Shown here one piece after another: positions 25,785 to 34,372 of a stretch of 64,000 bases of DNA. The position numbers and the translations under genes were made by a program. The DNA comes from Nocardia niigatensis NBRC 100131 (GTDB lineage Bacteria; Actinomycetota; Actinomycetes; Mycobacteriales; Mycobacteriaceae). The stretch is taken from contig NZ_BAGC01000041.1 in assembly GCF_000308655.1 (NCBI RefSeq), positions 1 to 64,000 on the forward strand, written 5' to 3'. The notes under the pieces were generated by a model, which saw only the letters and a list, made by a program, of their open reading frames with translations, ran no database searches and was not told the DNA's origin. Numbering within the stretch: the first letter of the stretch is position 1; each line of letters starts with the position of its first letter.

Positions 25785-25872
25785 GGTGTGAATCTCCTTC
25801 TCCCGCAACGGTTGTGCCCACCGATCGTCACCGACCGGCATGATCCGGATCACCCGCCGCCCGTCGCGGGTA

Positions 25873-27263
25873 TCACCGCCCGCACCCGACACCCGTCGGG
25901 TCGGACGGCAGCCGGCCCGCCATTTGCGCCGAGGACAGCGCCATCCGGCGCACCGTCAGCACCAGCGTCGCCGTGAAGCGGTCCAGCGCCTCGTCCACAT
26001 CCCAGCCCATCACCGCCTCGACCTGCGCGATCCGCGAGGCCACCGTGCTGTGATGCAGATGTAGTTCGGTCGCGGTGCGCCGCAGCGTGCCGAAAACACA
26101 GAACGCCTCCAGCGTGTCCACGGCCAGCGCTCCCGCCTCGGTGGTCGCGAACTCGTTGATCCGCATGGCATCCGAGGTCCCCAGCAGCCGCTGCACCGGC
26201 AGATCCGCCAGCAACTCCAGCGCCCCCAACCGCTCGAACGCGATCACCCGCCGCCCGTGCCACGTCGAGGACGCGAACCGCATGGCCCGCCGCGCCCGCT
26301 CCCACGAGGTGGCCGCCGCGAACGCCGGCAACCGCTCCCCCACCCCGATCCACGGCCCGCCGGTTCCCGCCTGCGATGCCGGAAATGCCTCTGCAACAGC
26401 GGCATTCAAGACGTCCGACAGCCCCCGGTCGACCATCGACGGACGCCCCGGCCCCGTAGGCGCGGGCGCGTTCGCCGGACGATCCGAACCGCCCGACTCG
26501 GCCACCGCGGAACTCCGGGCACTCACCGGGACCAGACCTCGCTCGTCGGCCGTCCCGACCGGCGGCCCGAAATCCTGCACCAGCACCGCGGTCGTCGCAC
26601 CGATCACGGCCTGCCGCAGGATCGGCACATACTCGCCGATGATCCGGACCGCGTCCGCCGCACCGGGGCCGGCCACCGCCAGCACCCTGGCCGCCCTGGC
26701 CGGATCGAGCCCGAGCAACCGCATGGCCCGCACCCGGTCCTCCCGCCGCTCCTTCTCCGACAGCACCACCTCCAGCAGCGCCGGATCATCCATCCGCAAC
26801 GGATTCGCCGCCTGCCGCGCCGACACCACACGCAGGCAGTGCCGCAACCGATCCAGCACCACCGCATCCAGCGGATGCGCGAATCCGCGTTGTGCCGCTG
26901 CCGGTTTCGCGACCCGGCCGCCGTACCGGTTCGCCGAGGGGCGTCGGATTCCCGGGTAGCGGGCGAGTCCACCGCGGCCTGCCGCTCCAGCCAGACGGCC
27001 GGATCCGACCCGACCGCGTCGGCGGGTGTGCCGATCGACGACAGCAGGCGGCCCGCTGCGTCGTAGCGGATCACGGTGCCGGAGGGCCAGCTCGCGCCGA
27101 CCGGTCATTCGGCGAGGAGGGCGGCGGCGCGGACGACGGTGTCGGCATCGGCGGCGAATTCGTCGAAGGCGTCGAAGTGGGCTATGACGCGCAGAACCGC
27201 GGCCGAGTCGGCAGCGAGTTCGGACAATCGCAGCGGGTTCGAGGTCGGCGCGGGATAGGTCAC
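25873..27263 (-). pseudogene. PucR-type helix-turn-helix regulator broken by an in-frame stop and a frameshift
   Basis: A GTG at 27263 opens a frame that stops at TGA 27107-27105 after LLAE, then continues in the same frame (PVGASWPSGTVIRYDAAGRL) to about 26940. There a one-base loss in a G4 run (26938-26941) shifts to the frame that runs to 25873. That frame carries the PucR C-terminal helix-turn-helix (ALAVDTLEAFCVFGTLRRTA, then LHHSTVASRIAQVEAVMGWD). Restoring TGC for TGA and adding one base rebuilds a single protein of about 460 residues. Two lesions argue for a true pseudogene, though assembly error remains possible. The 27264-27413 gap holds nothing else. Confidence 0.8.
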
Positions 27264-27413
27264 GCTGCTCCCTCCACTCGGATGGGCAATCCCTCCAGGG
27301 TGGCAATCGCCCCGCCACCGTGAAGAGAATCGGGCAAAACATCCAACTGAGCGGGACTCGCGACGTTTTCCTCAGGGCGCTCGGAATTCCACCGAATGGC
27401 AGCGCCGGCCTGA

Positions 27414-28040
27414 TCAGGCCCGGACGAACAGCCGCATCGATTCCTCGACCACGGCGTCGCGGCTGCGGTGATCCGGATCGGCCTCCGGGCGCAGCCAGAT
27501 GGAGGCGTGATTGAGGATGCCGTGCAGGCAGTGCAGGGCGACGGCAGGGTCGGGGACGTCGAAGTCGCCGGTTTCGATGCCGCGGTCGATGACCTCGCGG
27601 AAGATGCGGTCGTGGCGGCGGCGCATGGTCTTGATGGCGTCGCCGTGCTCGTCCGGCCACGCTCCGGGAAATGCGAACAGCTTGCCGACCTCCGGATACC
27701 GCACGGTCAGTACATGCAACTGCTCGGTGATGAGGATGCGCAACTGCTCGGCCGGTGAACTGTCGGGTGCAGCGTCGAGTCCCTCCCGCAGCGGGGTGAT
27801 CGCGTCGTCGTGGAGCTTCTCCAAGGCCGCGGACACCAGGGCGTCCTTGCTCGGAAAGTAGTGGTAGAGAGTGGCTTTGGCGATATCGGTGCGCTCGGCG
27901 ACGTCCTCGAAACGCATGCCCTGGTAACCGCTGCTGGACAGGATCTGCAGCGCGGTCGCGATCATCTCCGCCTTGCGGCGATCGCGCCGGCGGGCCGCGC
28001 GCCCGGTGGTGGCGGCGTCCTCGTCCACGGTCGAAGTCAT
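27414..28040 (-). CDS. TetR-family transcriptional regulator
   Basis: 208 residues from the ATG at 28040. The helix-turn-helix covers about residues 24-70 (FEDVAERTDIAKATLYHYFPSKDALVSA). The C-terminal ligand domain is variable. It is divergent from the thioesterase-like gene at 28136, with 95 bases between. That gap contains an imperfect palindrome, TGGTTATTCAACTAGCCA (28088-28105), which could be its operator. It probably represses the neighbouring acyl-CoA-related gene or genes in the absence of a ligand. Confidence 0.92.
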   Translation of the reverse strand: MTSTVDEDAATTGRAARRRDRRKAEMIATALQILSSSGYQGMRFEDVAERTDIAKATLYHYFPSKDALVSAALEKLHDDAITPLREGLDAAPDSSPAEQLRILITEQLHVLTVRYPEVGKLFAFPGAWPDEHGDAIKTMRRRHDRIFREVIDRGIETGDFDVPDPAVALHCLHGILNHASIWLRPEADPDHRSRDAVVEESMRLFVRA

Positions 28041-28087
28041 CGCTCGATCATATGCGTCGCCCAGTTCGGCTTCTCCGACCATTGAGA

Positions 28088-28105
28088 TGGTTATTCAACT
28101 AGCCA
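28088..28105. promoter_or_regulatory. Possible TetR operator
   Basis: Imperfect palindrome TGGTTATTCAACTAGCCA in the divergent promoter region between the TetR gene and the thioesterase-like gene. The outer TGG/CCA and inner GTT/AAC pair; the centre does not. Confidence 0.3.
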
Positions 28106-28135
28106 GATCAAAATTCGACCCTTAGGTTGGGAAAT

Positions 28136-28924
28136 GTGATCGAGACACCCGAGTCCAGCTACTTCCGCCGCGTCGGCGAGCACCGATTCGTCCCCACCCG
28201 GCACGCGGGCGGCGCCTGGGCCGACGACGAGCAGCACTTCAGCCCGGTCGGCGGCCTGATCGTGCACGAGATCCTGCGGGCTCGCGCGGATCGCCCCGAC
28301 CTGGTGATGAGCCGGATCAGCTTCGACATCCTCGGCCGGATCGGGTTCGAGGAGTTCGAGATTCGGGTCGAGACCGTCCGGCCCGGTCGCACCATCGAGC
28401 TGGTGCAGGCCACGGTCGCCATCGGCGGTCGCAGTGTCGTGAGCGCGCGGGCCTGGTTCCTGGGCGCCGGGGACACCGACAGTGTCGCGGGCGGCGAGCC
28501 GGATCGGCTGCCCGCGCCCGAGGGTCTGGAGTCCTGGGAACTCAGTTCGCTCTGGTCGGGCGGCTACATCGCCTCCATCGACACCCGGCCGGTCGGAATC
28601 CCGCAATCCGGCCGCGCCGCGGCCTGGATCTCCACACCCCTGGACCTGGTGGCGGGCGAGCAGTCCGAGGCCCTCGCCTCCTATATCGCACTGGTCGACA
28701 CCGCCAACGGCATCGCGGTCCGGCAGGAGCCCACCAAGTGGATGTTCCCGAACGTGGATCTGACCATCCACCTCTACCGCCAGCCGGAAGGCGCGTGGAC
28801 GGGACTCGACACCACGGTCACCTTCGGCCACACCGGACAGGGGCTGACCAGCACCGTCCTCCACGACGTCCGCGGCGCGGTCGGCTATGCCCAGCAGATC
28901 CTCACCGTACGTCCCCAGCCGTGA
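28136..28924 (+). CDS. Thioesterase-family (double hotdog) protein
   Basis: 262 residues from a GTG at 28136 (a TTG three codons earlier is possible). The pattern HFSPVGGLIVHEILRAR, SRISFDILGRI and LVQATVAIGGRSVVSARAW fits the acyl-CoA thioesterase-like double-hotdog family, with the second half ending VTFGHTGQGLTSTVLHD. It probably hydrolyses acyl-CoA thioesters in the cytoplasm. Divergence from the TetR gene suggests control by that repressor. Confidence 0.88.
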   Translation: MIETPESSYFRRVGEHRFVPTRHAGGAWADDEQHFSPVGGLIVHEILRARADRPDLVMSRISFDILGRIGFEEFEIRVETVRPGRTIELVQATVAIGGRSVVSARAWFLGAGDTDSVAGGEPDRLPAPEGLESWELSSLWSGGYIASIDTRPVGIPQSGRAAAWISTPLDLVAGEQSEALASYIALVDTANGIAVRQEPTKWMFPNVDLTIHLYRQPEGAWTGLDTTVTFGHTGQGLTSTVLHDVRGAVGYAQQILTVRPQP

Positions 28925-28951
28925 CCGGCCGGCCTCCTATAGTCGATTGGC

Positions 28952-29803
28952 ATGACCTTTCACAGCGAGAGCAGCACCGTGCCGTCGGTCGTCCTGAACG
29001 ACAGGAACGTGATTCCGGCGCTCGGTTTCGGAGTGTTCCAGGTGGCCGACGCGGAGGCGTTCGAGACCGTCACCGCCGCACTCGAAACCGGTTACCGCAG
29101 TATCGATACGGCCGCGATCTACGGCAACGAAGTCGAGGTGGGCCGTGCCATCCGCGAGTTCGGCCTGCCGCGCGAGCAGGTGTATCTCACCACCAAACTG
29201 TGGAACTCCGAACAGGGCTACGACTCCACCCTGCGCGCCTTCGACGCCAGCATGGCGCGCCTCGGAATGGACTATCTGGACCTGTATCTCATCCACTGGC
29301 CGGTAGGACAAGCCGGTCGGTTCGTCGAGACGTTCCAGGCTTTCCAGGCTCTGAAATCCGAGGGCCGGATCCGGTCGATCGGCGTCTCCAACTTCAACCG
29401 CGACCACCTCGAACGGCTGATCGGCGAGACCGGAGAGACCCCGGCGGTCAACCAGATCGAACTGCACCCGCATCTGACGCAGTCCGAACTGCGCGCCTTC
29501 CACGCCGAGCACGGCATCGCGACCGAGGCCTGGAGTCCCCTCGGACAGGGCGCGGACCTGAAGGACCCGGCCATCGTCGAGATCTCGGAGGAGAACGGCC
29601 GCACCCCGGCTCAGGTGATCATTCGATGGCACCTGCAACTCGGCAACGTGGTGATCCCGAAGTCGGTCACCCCGGCCCGGATCAAGGAGAACTTCGACGT
29701 CTTCTCCTTCGAATTGACCCCTGACCAGATGGCCCGCATCAACGCGCTCGACCACGGCAACCGCATCGGCCCCGACCCGGCCACCTTCACCGCCGGCCTC
29801 TGA
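28952..29803 (+). CDS. Aldo/keto reductase
   Basis: 283 residues. The catalytic tetrad is visible: Asp and Tyr in SIDTAAIYGNE, Lys in LTTKLW and His in LYLIHWP. The NADPH-binding end IPKSVTPARIKENFDVF is present. It reduces aldehydes or ketones, probably of the 2,5-diketogluconate reductase (AKR5) group. Its last 17 bases overlap the end of the convergent AraC gene. Confidence 0.95.
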   Translation: MTFHSESSTVPSVVLNDRNVIPALGFGVFQVADAEAFETVTAALETGYRSIDTAAIYGNEVEVGRAIREFGLPREQVYLTTKLWNSEQGYDSTLRAFDASMARLGMDYLDLYLIHWPVGQAGRFVETFQAFQALKSEGRIRSIGVSNFNRDHLERLIGETGETPAVNQIELHPHLTQSELRAFHAEHGIATEAWSPLGQGADLKDPAIVEISEENGRTPAQVIIRWHLQLGNVVIPKSVTPARIKENFDVFSFELTPDQMARINALDHGNRIGPDPATFTAGL

Positions 29804-30590
29804 GCCCGCCGAGCCGGCGAGCGCCCTCCGGCCCGCGCCCGGTTCGGTAGCGGCCGGGCGTGGTGCCGACGAGGGCGGTGAACGCGGCGATGAAGCCGCT
29901 CGGGTTGGACCAGCCGCAGGCGTGGGCGACACGGATGGTGTCGTGACCTTCGGCGAGCAGGACCAGGGCGTGGCAGATCCGTAGCTGGGTGCGCCATTCG
30001 TAGAAGGTCATGCCGAGTTCGTTGTGGAACAGGCGGCTGAGGGTACGGGCGCTGGCGCCGGTCGCCCGCCCGAGGTCGGCCAATGAGGTGTTGTCCGAAG
30101 GGTTTTCGCAGAGGATCCGTGCGACGGCCTGCAATCGGTCGTCGTGTGGCCGCGGGAGCCGCAAGGGTTGCTCGTGGGCTTCGCGGAGTTCGTCGACGAG
30201 GACCCGCTGCAGGCGGGCGCGGCCGGCGCGGTCGAAATCGCGGGTGCCGGTGAGGACGAGCAGGATTTCGCGAGCCAGGTCGGAGGCCAGGAACACGGCG
30301 GGACGGTCCACGACCAGCCGGGCCAGGGCGGGCGGCAGGAAGACGATCCGCATGTCGGTGTCGCCGTGCGCGCGGTGCTGGTGCGTGAATCCCGCTGGCG
30401 TCCAGGCGATTCGGTTGGCGGGGACGATCGATGTGCCCCGTTCGGTGTGGACCGACAGCACCCCGCGCGCCGCGTACACCAGATGCCCGCGGTCATGGGA
30501 ATCCGCCGAACTCATTCCCCCCGAAGGCCAGAGATGGGCCCCGCCGGACGGCAACAGCCGCGAGTCGAGAGGTTGGCGGCTGATGGGCAT
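29787..30590 (-). CDS. AraC-family transcriptional regulator
   Basis: 267 residues from the ATG at 30590. An N-terminal cupin-like sensor (RGHLVYAARGVLSVHTERG) is followed by a C-terminal double helix-turn-helix (SLADLGRATGASARTLSRLF and HDTIRVAHACGWSNPSGFIAAF). It is divergent from the reductase gene at 30645, 54 bases away, which is its likely target. It overlaps the convergent aldo/keto reductase gene by 17 bases. Confidence 0.93.
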   Translation of the reverse strand: MPISRQPLDSRLLPSGGAHLWPSGGMSSADSHDRGHLVYAARGVLSVHTERGTSIVPANRIAWTPAGFTHQHRAHGDTDMRIVFLPPALARLVVDRPAVFLASDLAREILLVLTGTRDFDRAGRARLQRVLVDELREAHEQPLRLPRPHDDRLQAVARILCENPSDNTSLADLGRATGASARTLSRLFHNELGMTFYEWRTQLRICHALVLLAEGHDTIRVAHACGWSNPSGFIAAFTALVGTTPGRYRTGRGPEGARRLGGLRGRR

Positions 30591-30644
30591 AGCCTGGCAT
30601 TCTATCGGTAGCTCGCCATCCTGCCCGTCGGCGACAGTGAGGGC

Positions 30645-31652
30645 ATGAACACGACGACGCGAGTGAATACGACGATGCGAGCGGCGATCTGCGTCCGCGC
30701 CGGGGACCCCGAGGTCCTGGAGATCCGGGAACTGCCGATCCCCGAGGTACGGCCGGGATGGAGTCTGGTGCAGGTGAAGGGCGCGGGCCTGAACCGGTCG
30801 GAACTGCGTACCCGCCAGGGGCACTCACCGAGTGTCGGCTTCCCCCGCGTCCTCGGCATCGAATGCGTCGGCATCATCGCGGCCACAACCGATCCCGCTC
30901 TTCCTGAGGGTACGACGGTGGCGGCGGTCATGGGCGAGATGGGCCGCGATTTCGACGGCGGCTACGCCGAGTACGCACTCCTGCCGAACTCACTGCTCAT
31001 GCCGATCACCACCACCCTGCCGTGGGAGATCCTGGCCGCCCTCCCCGAGTCCTACCTGACCGCCCAGGGTTCGCTCGACGCGCTGGGAATCGAGCCGGGC
31101 ACCAAGGGCCGGTTGCTGATTCGCGGCGGGACCTCCTCGGTGGGTATGGCCGCGGCGTCGATCGCCGTCGGCCACGGCATCGAGACCGCGACAACGACAC
31201 GGCAGCACACCAGGATCGACGCCCTGAGCGCGACCGGCGTCGAGCACGTCCTCGTCGACGACGGCGAATCCCTGGCCGCGAGCGTGCACGCGATCTGGCC
31301 CGACGGCCCGGACTACGTCCTGGATCTCGTCGGCGCCCGTACCGCGGTGGACTCGCTCCACCTGGTCCGGCGCGGCGGCACGGTCTGTGTGTCGGGCTCG
31401 CTCAGCGGATGGCTCATCGCCGATTTCGAACCGATCGCGATGATCCCCTCCGGCACCAGGCTCACCGCCTTCCACAGCAAGAACCGCGAAGGCGGCGCGG
31501 GAAGGCCGGTGTTGCAACGGATCATCCACGAGATCGAATCCGGCGCCTACCGCCCCGCCATCGACCGCGTCTTCGGCCTGGACGACATCGCCGCCGCCCA
31601 TCGGTACATGGAGAACAACCAGGCCACCGGCAAAGTCGTGGTGCTGCCCTGA
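30645..31652 (+). CDS. Zinc-free quinone oxidoreductase-like MDR protein
   Basis: 335 residues. GroES-like N-terminal domain (GAGLNRSELRTRQGHSP) and a Rossmann domain with LLIRGGTSSVGMAAASIAVGHG place it with the QOR branch of medium-chain dehydrogenases. No structural zinc Cys cluster is present. The substrate is probably a quinone or enone, with NADPH. It is divergent from, and probably controlled by, the AraC protein. Confidence 0.9.
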   Translation: MNTTTRVNTTMRAAICVRAGDPEVLEIRELPIPEVRPGWSLVQVKGAGLNRSELRTRQGHSPSVGFPRVLGIECVGIIAATTDPALPEGTTVAAVMGEMGRDFDGGYAEYALLPNSLLMPITTTLPWEILAALPESYLTAQGSLDALGIEPGTKGRLLIRGGTSSVGMAAASIAVGHGIETATTTRQHTRIDALSATGVEHVLVDDGESLAASVHAIWPDGPDYVLDLVGARTAVDSLHLVRRGGTVCVSGSLSGWLIADFEPIAMIPSGTRLTAFHSKNREGGAGRPVLQRIIHEIESGAYRPAIDRVFGLDDIAAAHRYMENNQATGKVVVLP

Positions 31653-32092
31653 ATCACCATCCTGCCAGGCCGGGCGTCTCATCTATCACTGGTGGAAGGT
31701 CCACCGAGCTACCGGAGCGCGTCATCGATCCCAGGTCCGAGTGCTGATGAACGTCCGCCACGCCTCGTCGGAGAACCACAGCTCGGGGCCGGCTTTCCAG
31801 CTTTCGCATCCGGAAGGCCCAGTCCGCCCTTCGCCGAGGAAGCCCGCACTCCGCACATAAAGTTTCCGAAATCCATGCGAAAGACCGCCAATTCAGACAT
31901 TTCTCAGCCTCGCCGGCAGGGAAATGTCCGCCACGGACCCGACCGTGACGAACTTTCACCGTATTTCGTGAAATGTCCGCGAGGGACTCACTCCGGCAAC
32001 GCCTTTGGATGTCTACTTAGTACAGAGCGTTCAGCAACATCAGCAGTCGACCGCAGATTCATTCGCAATCCGAAGAAACAGTGGGAGCCGTA
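31653..32092. other. Intergenic stretch of lower GC
   Basis: No convincing gene. The segment from about 31840 to 32170 is visibly richer in A/T than its surroundings, which may reflect acquired DNA or a regulatory leader for the small ORF at 32093. It contains the direct repeat listed at 31921-31986. Confidence 0.5.
31921..31986. repeat. Pair of 17-bp direct repeats
   Basis: GAAATGTCCGCCACGGA at 31921-31937 and GAAATGTCCGCGAGGGA at 31970-31986: 14 of 17 bases match, with 49 bases between starts (about 4.7 helical turns). Placed 110-170 bases ahead of the small membrane ORF, they could be regulator sites. Confidence 0.45.
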
Positions 32093-32233
32093 ATGCCTTG
32101 GGATGCTTGGGTTTTGTCGCTATTGACTGTTTTGGGCGGATTATCGCTTGCCGCTTGCATTGTCGAAGACATCAGAGGCTCCGGTGCTCGTCGCACTCGG
32201 GAGGGGCGGCATCGCGCGGAACGGCGACGGTGA
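32093..32233 (+). CDS. 46-residue single-pass membrane protein candidate
   Basis: The ATG at 32093 has GGGAG six bases upstream. The product starts MPWDAWVLSLLTVLGG, has one hydrophobic helix at about residues 6-24, then ends in a basic tail with many Arg (GARRTREGRH to the end). A perfect 13-bp hairpin follows 14 bases past the stop, which marks the 3' end of a transcript. No family is recognised. Size, ribosome site, hydrophobicity and terminator together make it a credible small gene. Confidence 0.6.
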   Translation: MPWDAWVLSLLTVLGGLSLAACIVEDIRGSGARRTREGRHRAERRR

Positions 32234-32247
32234 GGCGGGACACGCCG

Positions 32248-32279
32248 CGGCCGGAGGCATTCGTCGATGCCTCCGGCCG
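32248..32279. terminator. Hairpin between the small ORF and hflX
   Basis: Perfect 13-bp stem (32248-32260 with 32267-32279) and a six-base loop, between the convergent ends at 32233 and 32293. It probably acts for both strands. Confidence 0.7.
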
Positions 32280-32292
32280 GGACGGGTCGGGC

Positions 32293-33792
32293 TTACGGCG
32301 CGGCGGGCGCGCTGCCCGCGTAGGCGTACTCGGCCAGCTGGCCGGCCAGGGAGTTCGGGACGCGGGCGCGGACCCGGGTGCCAGACTCCTCATGGTCGGA
32401 GCTGAGGATCTTGCCATCGGCGTGGATGCGGGCGAGCAGGTCGCCGCGGGTGTAGGGCAGCAGGACGCTGACCTCGACATCGAGGCCGCCGAGGATCTGA
32501 CCCAGGCGGTCGCGGAGCTGGTCGAGCCCCTCCCCGGTGCGGGCCGAGACGAAGGCCGCGTCGGGGAGCCAGCCACGCAGCTGGGTCAGCTCCAGCGGAT
32601 CGAGCGCGTCGATCTTGTTGACCACCAGGAACTCCGGCGGCGCGGGCGTCTTGGACTCCCGCAACACGTCGGTGATGACCTCGCGAACCGCCTTGATCTG
32701 CTGATCCGGCAGCGGGTCGGAGCCGTCCACCACATGCAGCAGCAGGTCGGCGCCCGTCACCTCTTCCAGCGTGGACCGGAACGCCTCGACCAACTGGGTG
32801 GGCAGGTGGCGGACGAAGCCGACGGTGTCGGTGAACACCACTTCGCGACCGTCTTCGAGAGCGGCGCGGCGGGTGGTCGGATCCAGGGTGGCGAACAGCG
32901 CGTCCTGCACCAGGATTCCGGCATCGGTCAGCGCGTTCATCAGCGACGACTTGCCCGCATTGGTGTAGCCGACAATGGCCACCTGCGGGATGCCGCTGGC
33001 CGAGCGCTTGGCGCGCTTGGTGTCGCGGGCGGTCTTCATCTCGCGAATCTCACGGCGCAGCTTGGCCATTCGCTCACGAATGCGGCGCCGGTCGGTCTCG
33101 ATCTTGGTCTCACCGGGACCACGCAGACCCACCCCGCCATTGCTGCCGGCGCGACCGCCGGCCTGCCGGGACATGGACTCACCCCAGCCGCGCAGTCGCG
33201 GCAGCATGTACTCCATCTGCGCCAGCGACACCTGCGCCTTGCCCTCCCGCGAGGTGGCGTGCTGGGCGAAGATGTCCAGGATCAGCGCGGTGCGGTCGAT
33301 GACCTTCACCTTCACGACCTTCTCCAGCGCGGTCAACTGCGCGGGCGTCAGCTCACCGTCACAGATGACGGTGTCGGCGCCGGACTCGAGGACGATGCCG
33401 CGTAGCTCCTCGGCCTTGCCGGAGCCGATATAGGTCGACTTGTCGGGACGGTCACGACGCTGGATCATCGCGTCGAGCACCTCCGAACCAGCGGTCTCGG
33501 CGAGCGCGGCCAGCTCGGCCATGCTCGCCTCGGCCTGGGTGGCCGTGCCCTCGGTCCACACGCCGACCAGCACCACGCGCTCCAGGCGCAGCTGCCGGTA
33601 CTCGACCTCGGTGACGTCGGTGAGTTCGGTGGACAGACCCGCAACACGCCGCAGGGCGCTGCGGTCCTCGAGCTGTAGCTCACCAACTGTCGGCGCGGCC
33701 GACCAGCCGTTGCGGCCGGTCTCGGTAGCGTCGTCGATCTCCTCGTCGAGGTCTTCGGCGGGAGTGAACTCATACGTTTCTGGCTTACTCAT
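32293..33792 (-). CDS. hflX: GTPase HflX
   Basis: 499 residues from the ATG at 33792. The N-terminal HflX domain (RVVLVGVWTEG through YIGSGKAEELRG) and a Gly-rich linker (GGRAGSNGGVGLRGPGETK) lead to the G domain: G1 GYTNAGKSSL, G3 DTVG, G4 NKID. HflX binds 50S or 70S ribosomes and splits stalled or hibernating ribosomes after stress. In M. tuberculosis hflX lies just downstream of dapF. Here the MerR/OYE scar (33789-34365) has been inserted between them. Confidence 0.97.
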   Translation of the reverse strand: MSKPETYEFTPAEDLDEEIDDATETGRNGWSAAPTVGELQLEDRSALRRVAGLSTELTDVTEVEYRQLRLERVVLVGVWTEGTATQAEASMAELAALAETAGSEVLDAMIQRRDRPDKSTYIGSGKAEELRGIVLESGADTVICDGELTPAQLTALEKVVKVKVIDRTALILDIFAQHATSREGKAQVSLAQMEYMLPRLRGWGESMSRQAGGRAGSNGGVGLRGPGETKIETDRRRIRERMAKLRREIREMKTARDTKRAKRSASGIPQVAIVGYTNAGKSSLMNALTDAGILVQDALFATLDPTTRRAALEDGREVVFTDTVGFVRHLPTQLVEAFRSTLEEVTGADLLLHVVDGSDPLPDQQIKAVREVITDVLRESKTPAPPEFLVVNKIDALDPLELTQLRGWLPDAAFVSARTGEGLDQLRDRLGQILGGLDVEVSVLLPYTRGDLLARIHADGKILSSDHEESGTRVRARVPNSLAGQLAEYAYAGSAPAAP

Positions 33793-33945
33793 ACACCTCC
33801 ATGATTCCATGTATCAACCAACGGCCGCATTCGGTTATTTCGCGGCGAAGCGTTCCCGGCTCGGGAGATGACGTCGTCGAGGACTTCGCGGGAACGGAGG
33901 AGGTCCGCGATGGTGCGGTCGATGCGGTCGCGCCCGGCGTCACCC
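33789..33945 (-). pseudogene. C-terminal remnant of a MerR-family regulator
   Basis: The minus-strand frame reads DAGRDRIDRTIADLLRSREVLDDVIS, the coiled-coil dimer helix at the end of MerR regulators, and stops just inside the hflX start region. Upstream it runs straight into sequence that is the reverse of the old-yellow-enzyme fragment. The DNA-binding half is missing. Confidence 0.5.
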
Positions 33946-34365
33946 GTCAACGGCAGCGCCGAAACCGACACCCTGTACCCCGCACTGGTCGCGGCCCTGG
34001 CCCACCGGCAGCCGGCCTACCTGCACGTGGTGTTCGCGAACCCGGAAAGCGCTCTCTTCCAGCGGATTCGGAACCTGTGGCCGAACACGCTGATCGCCAA
34101 CCCGAACCTCGGCTGGGACGTCCCGCTGCCCGCCGGCGGCGGTACGGCCGCAGCCCGGGCACTGCTCGCGGCGGGCGCGGACCTGGTGTCACTGGGCTGT
34201 TCATTCCTGGCCAACCCGGACCTGGTGGACCGCCTGCGGACCGACGCGCCGCTGAACCCGGTCCGCGACGCGCACCTGATGTACGTCGGCGGCGCCGAGG
34301 GTTACACCGATTACCCGGTGCTCGACGCCGCGGTCGACGTGGTGCCGAGCATCACTGCCGCGTGA
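33946..34365 (+). pseudogene. C-terminal half of an old yellow enzyme (NADH:flavin oxidoreductase)
   Basis: The frame reads DTLYPALVAALAHRQPAYLHVVF, NTLIANPNLGWDVPLPAGGG, GADLVSLGCSFLANPDLVDRL and GGAEGYTDYPVLDAA, the C-terminal half of the OYE TIM barrel, including the FMN phosphate-binding region. The N-terminal half with the active-site Tyr/His and substrate loop is absent, and no proper start is seen. It should not be functional. MerR-OYE divergent pairs are common, so this is the other end of the same deleted pair. Confidence 0.65.
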
Positions 34366-34372
34366 TCAACGG

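Noticed and set aside
30990..31682. Minus-strand frame over the quinone oxidoreductase-like gene
   Set aside because: Antisense composition only; the plus-strand frame carries all the dehydrogenase motifs.
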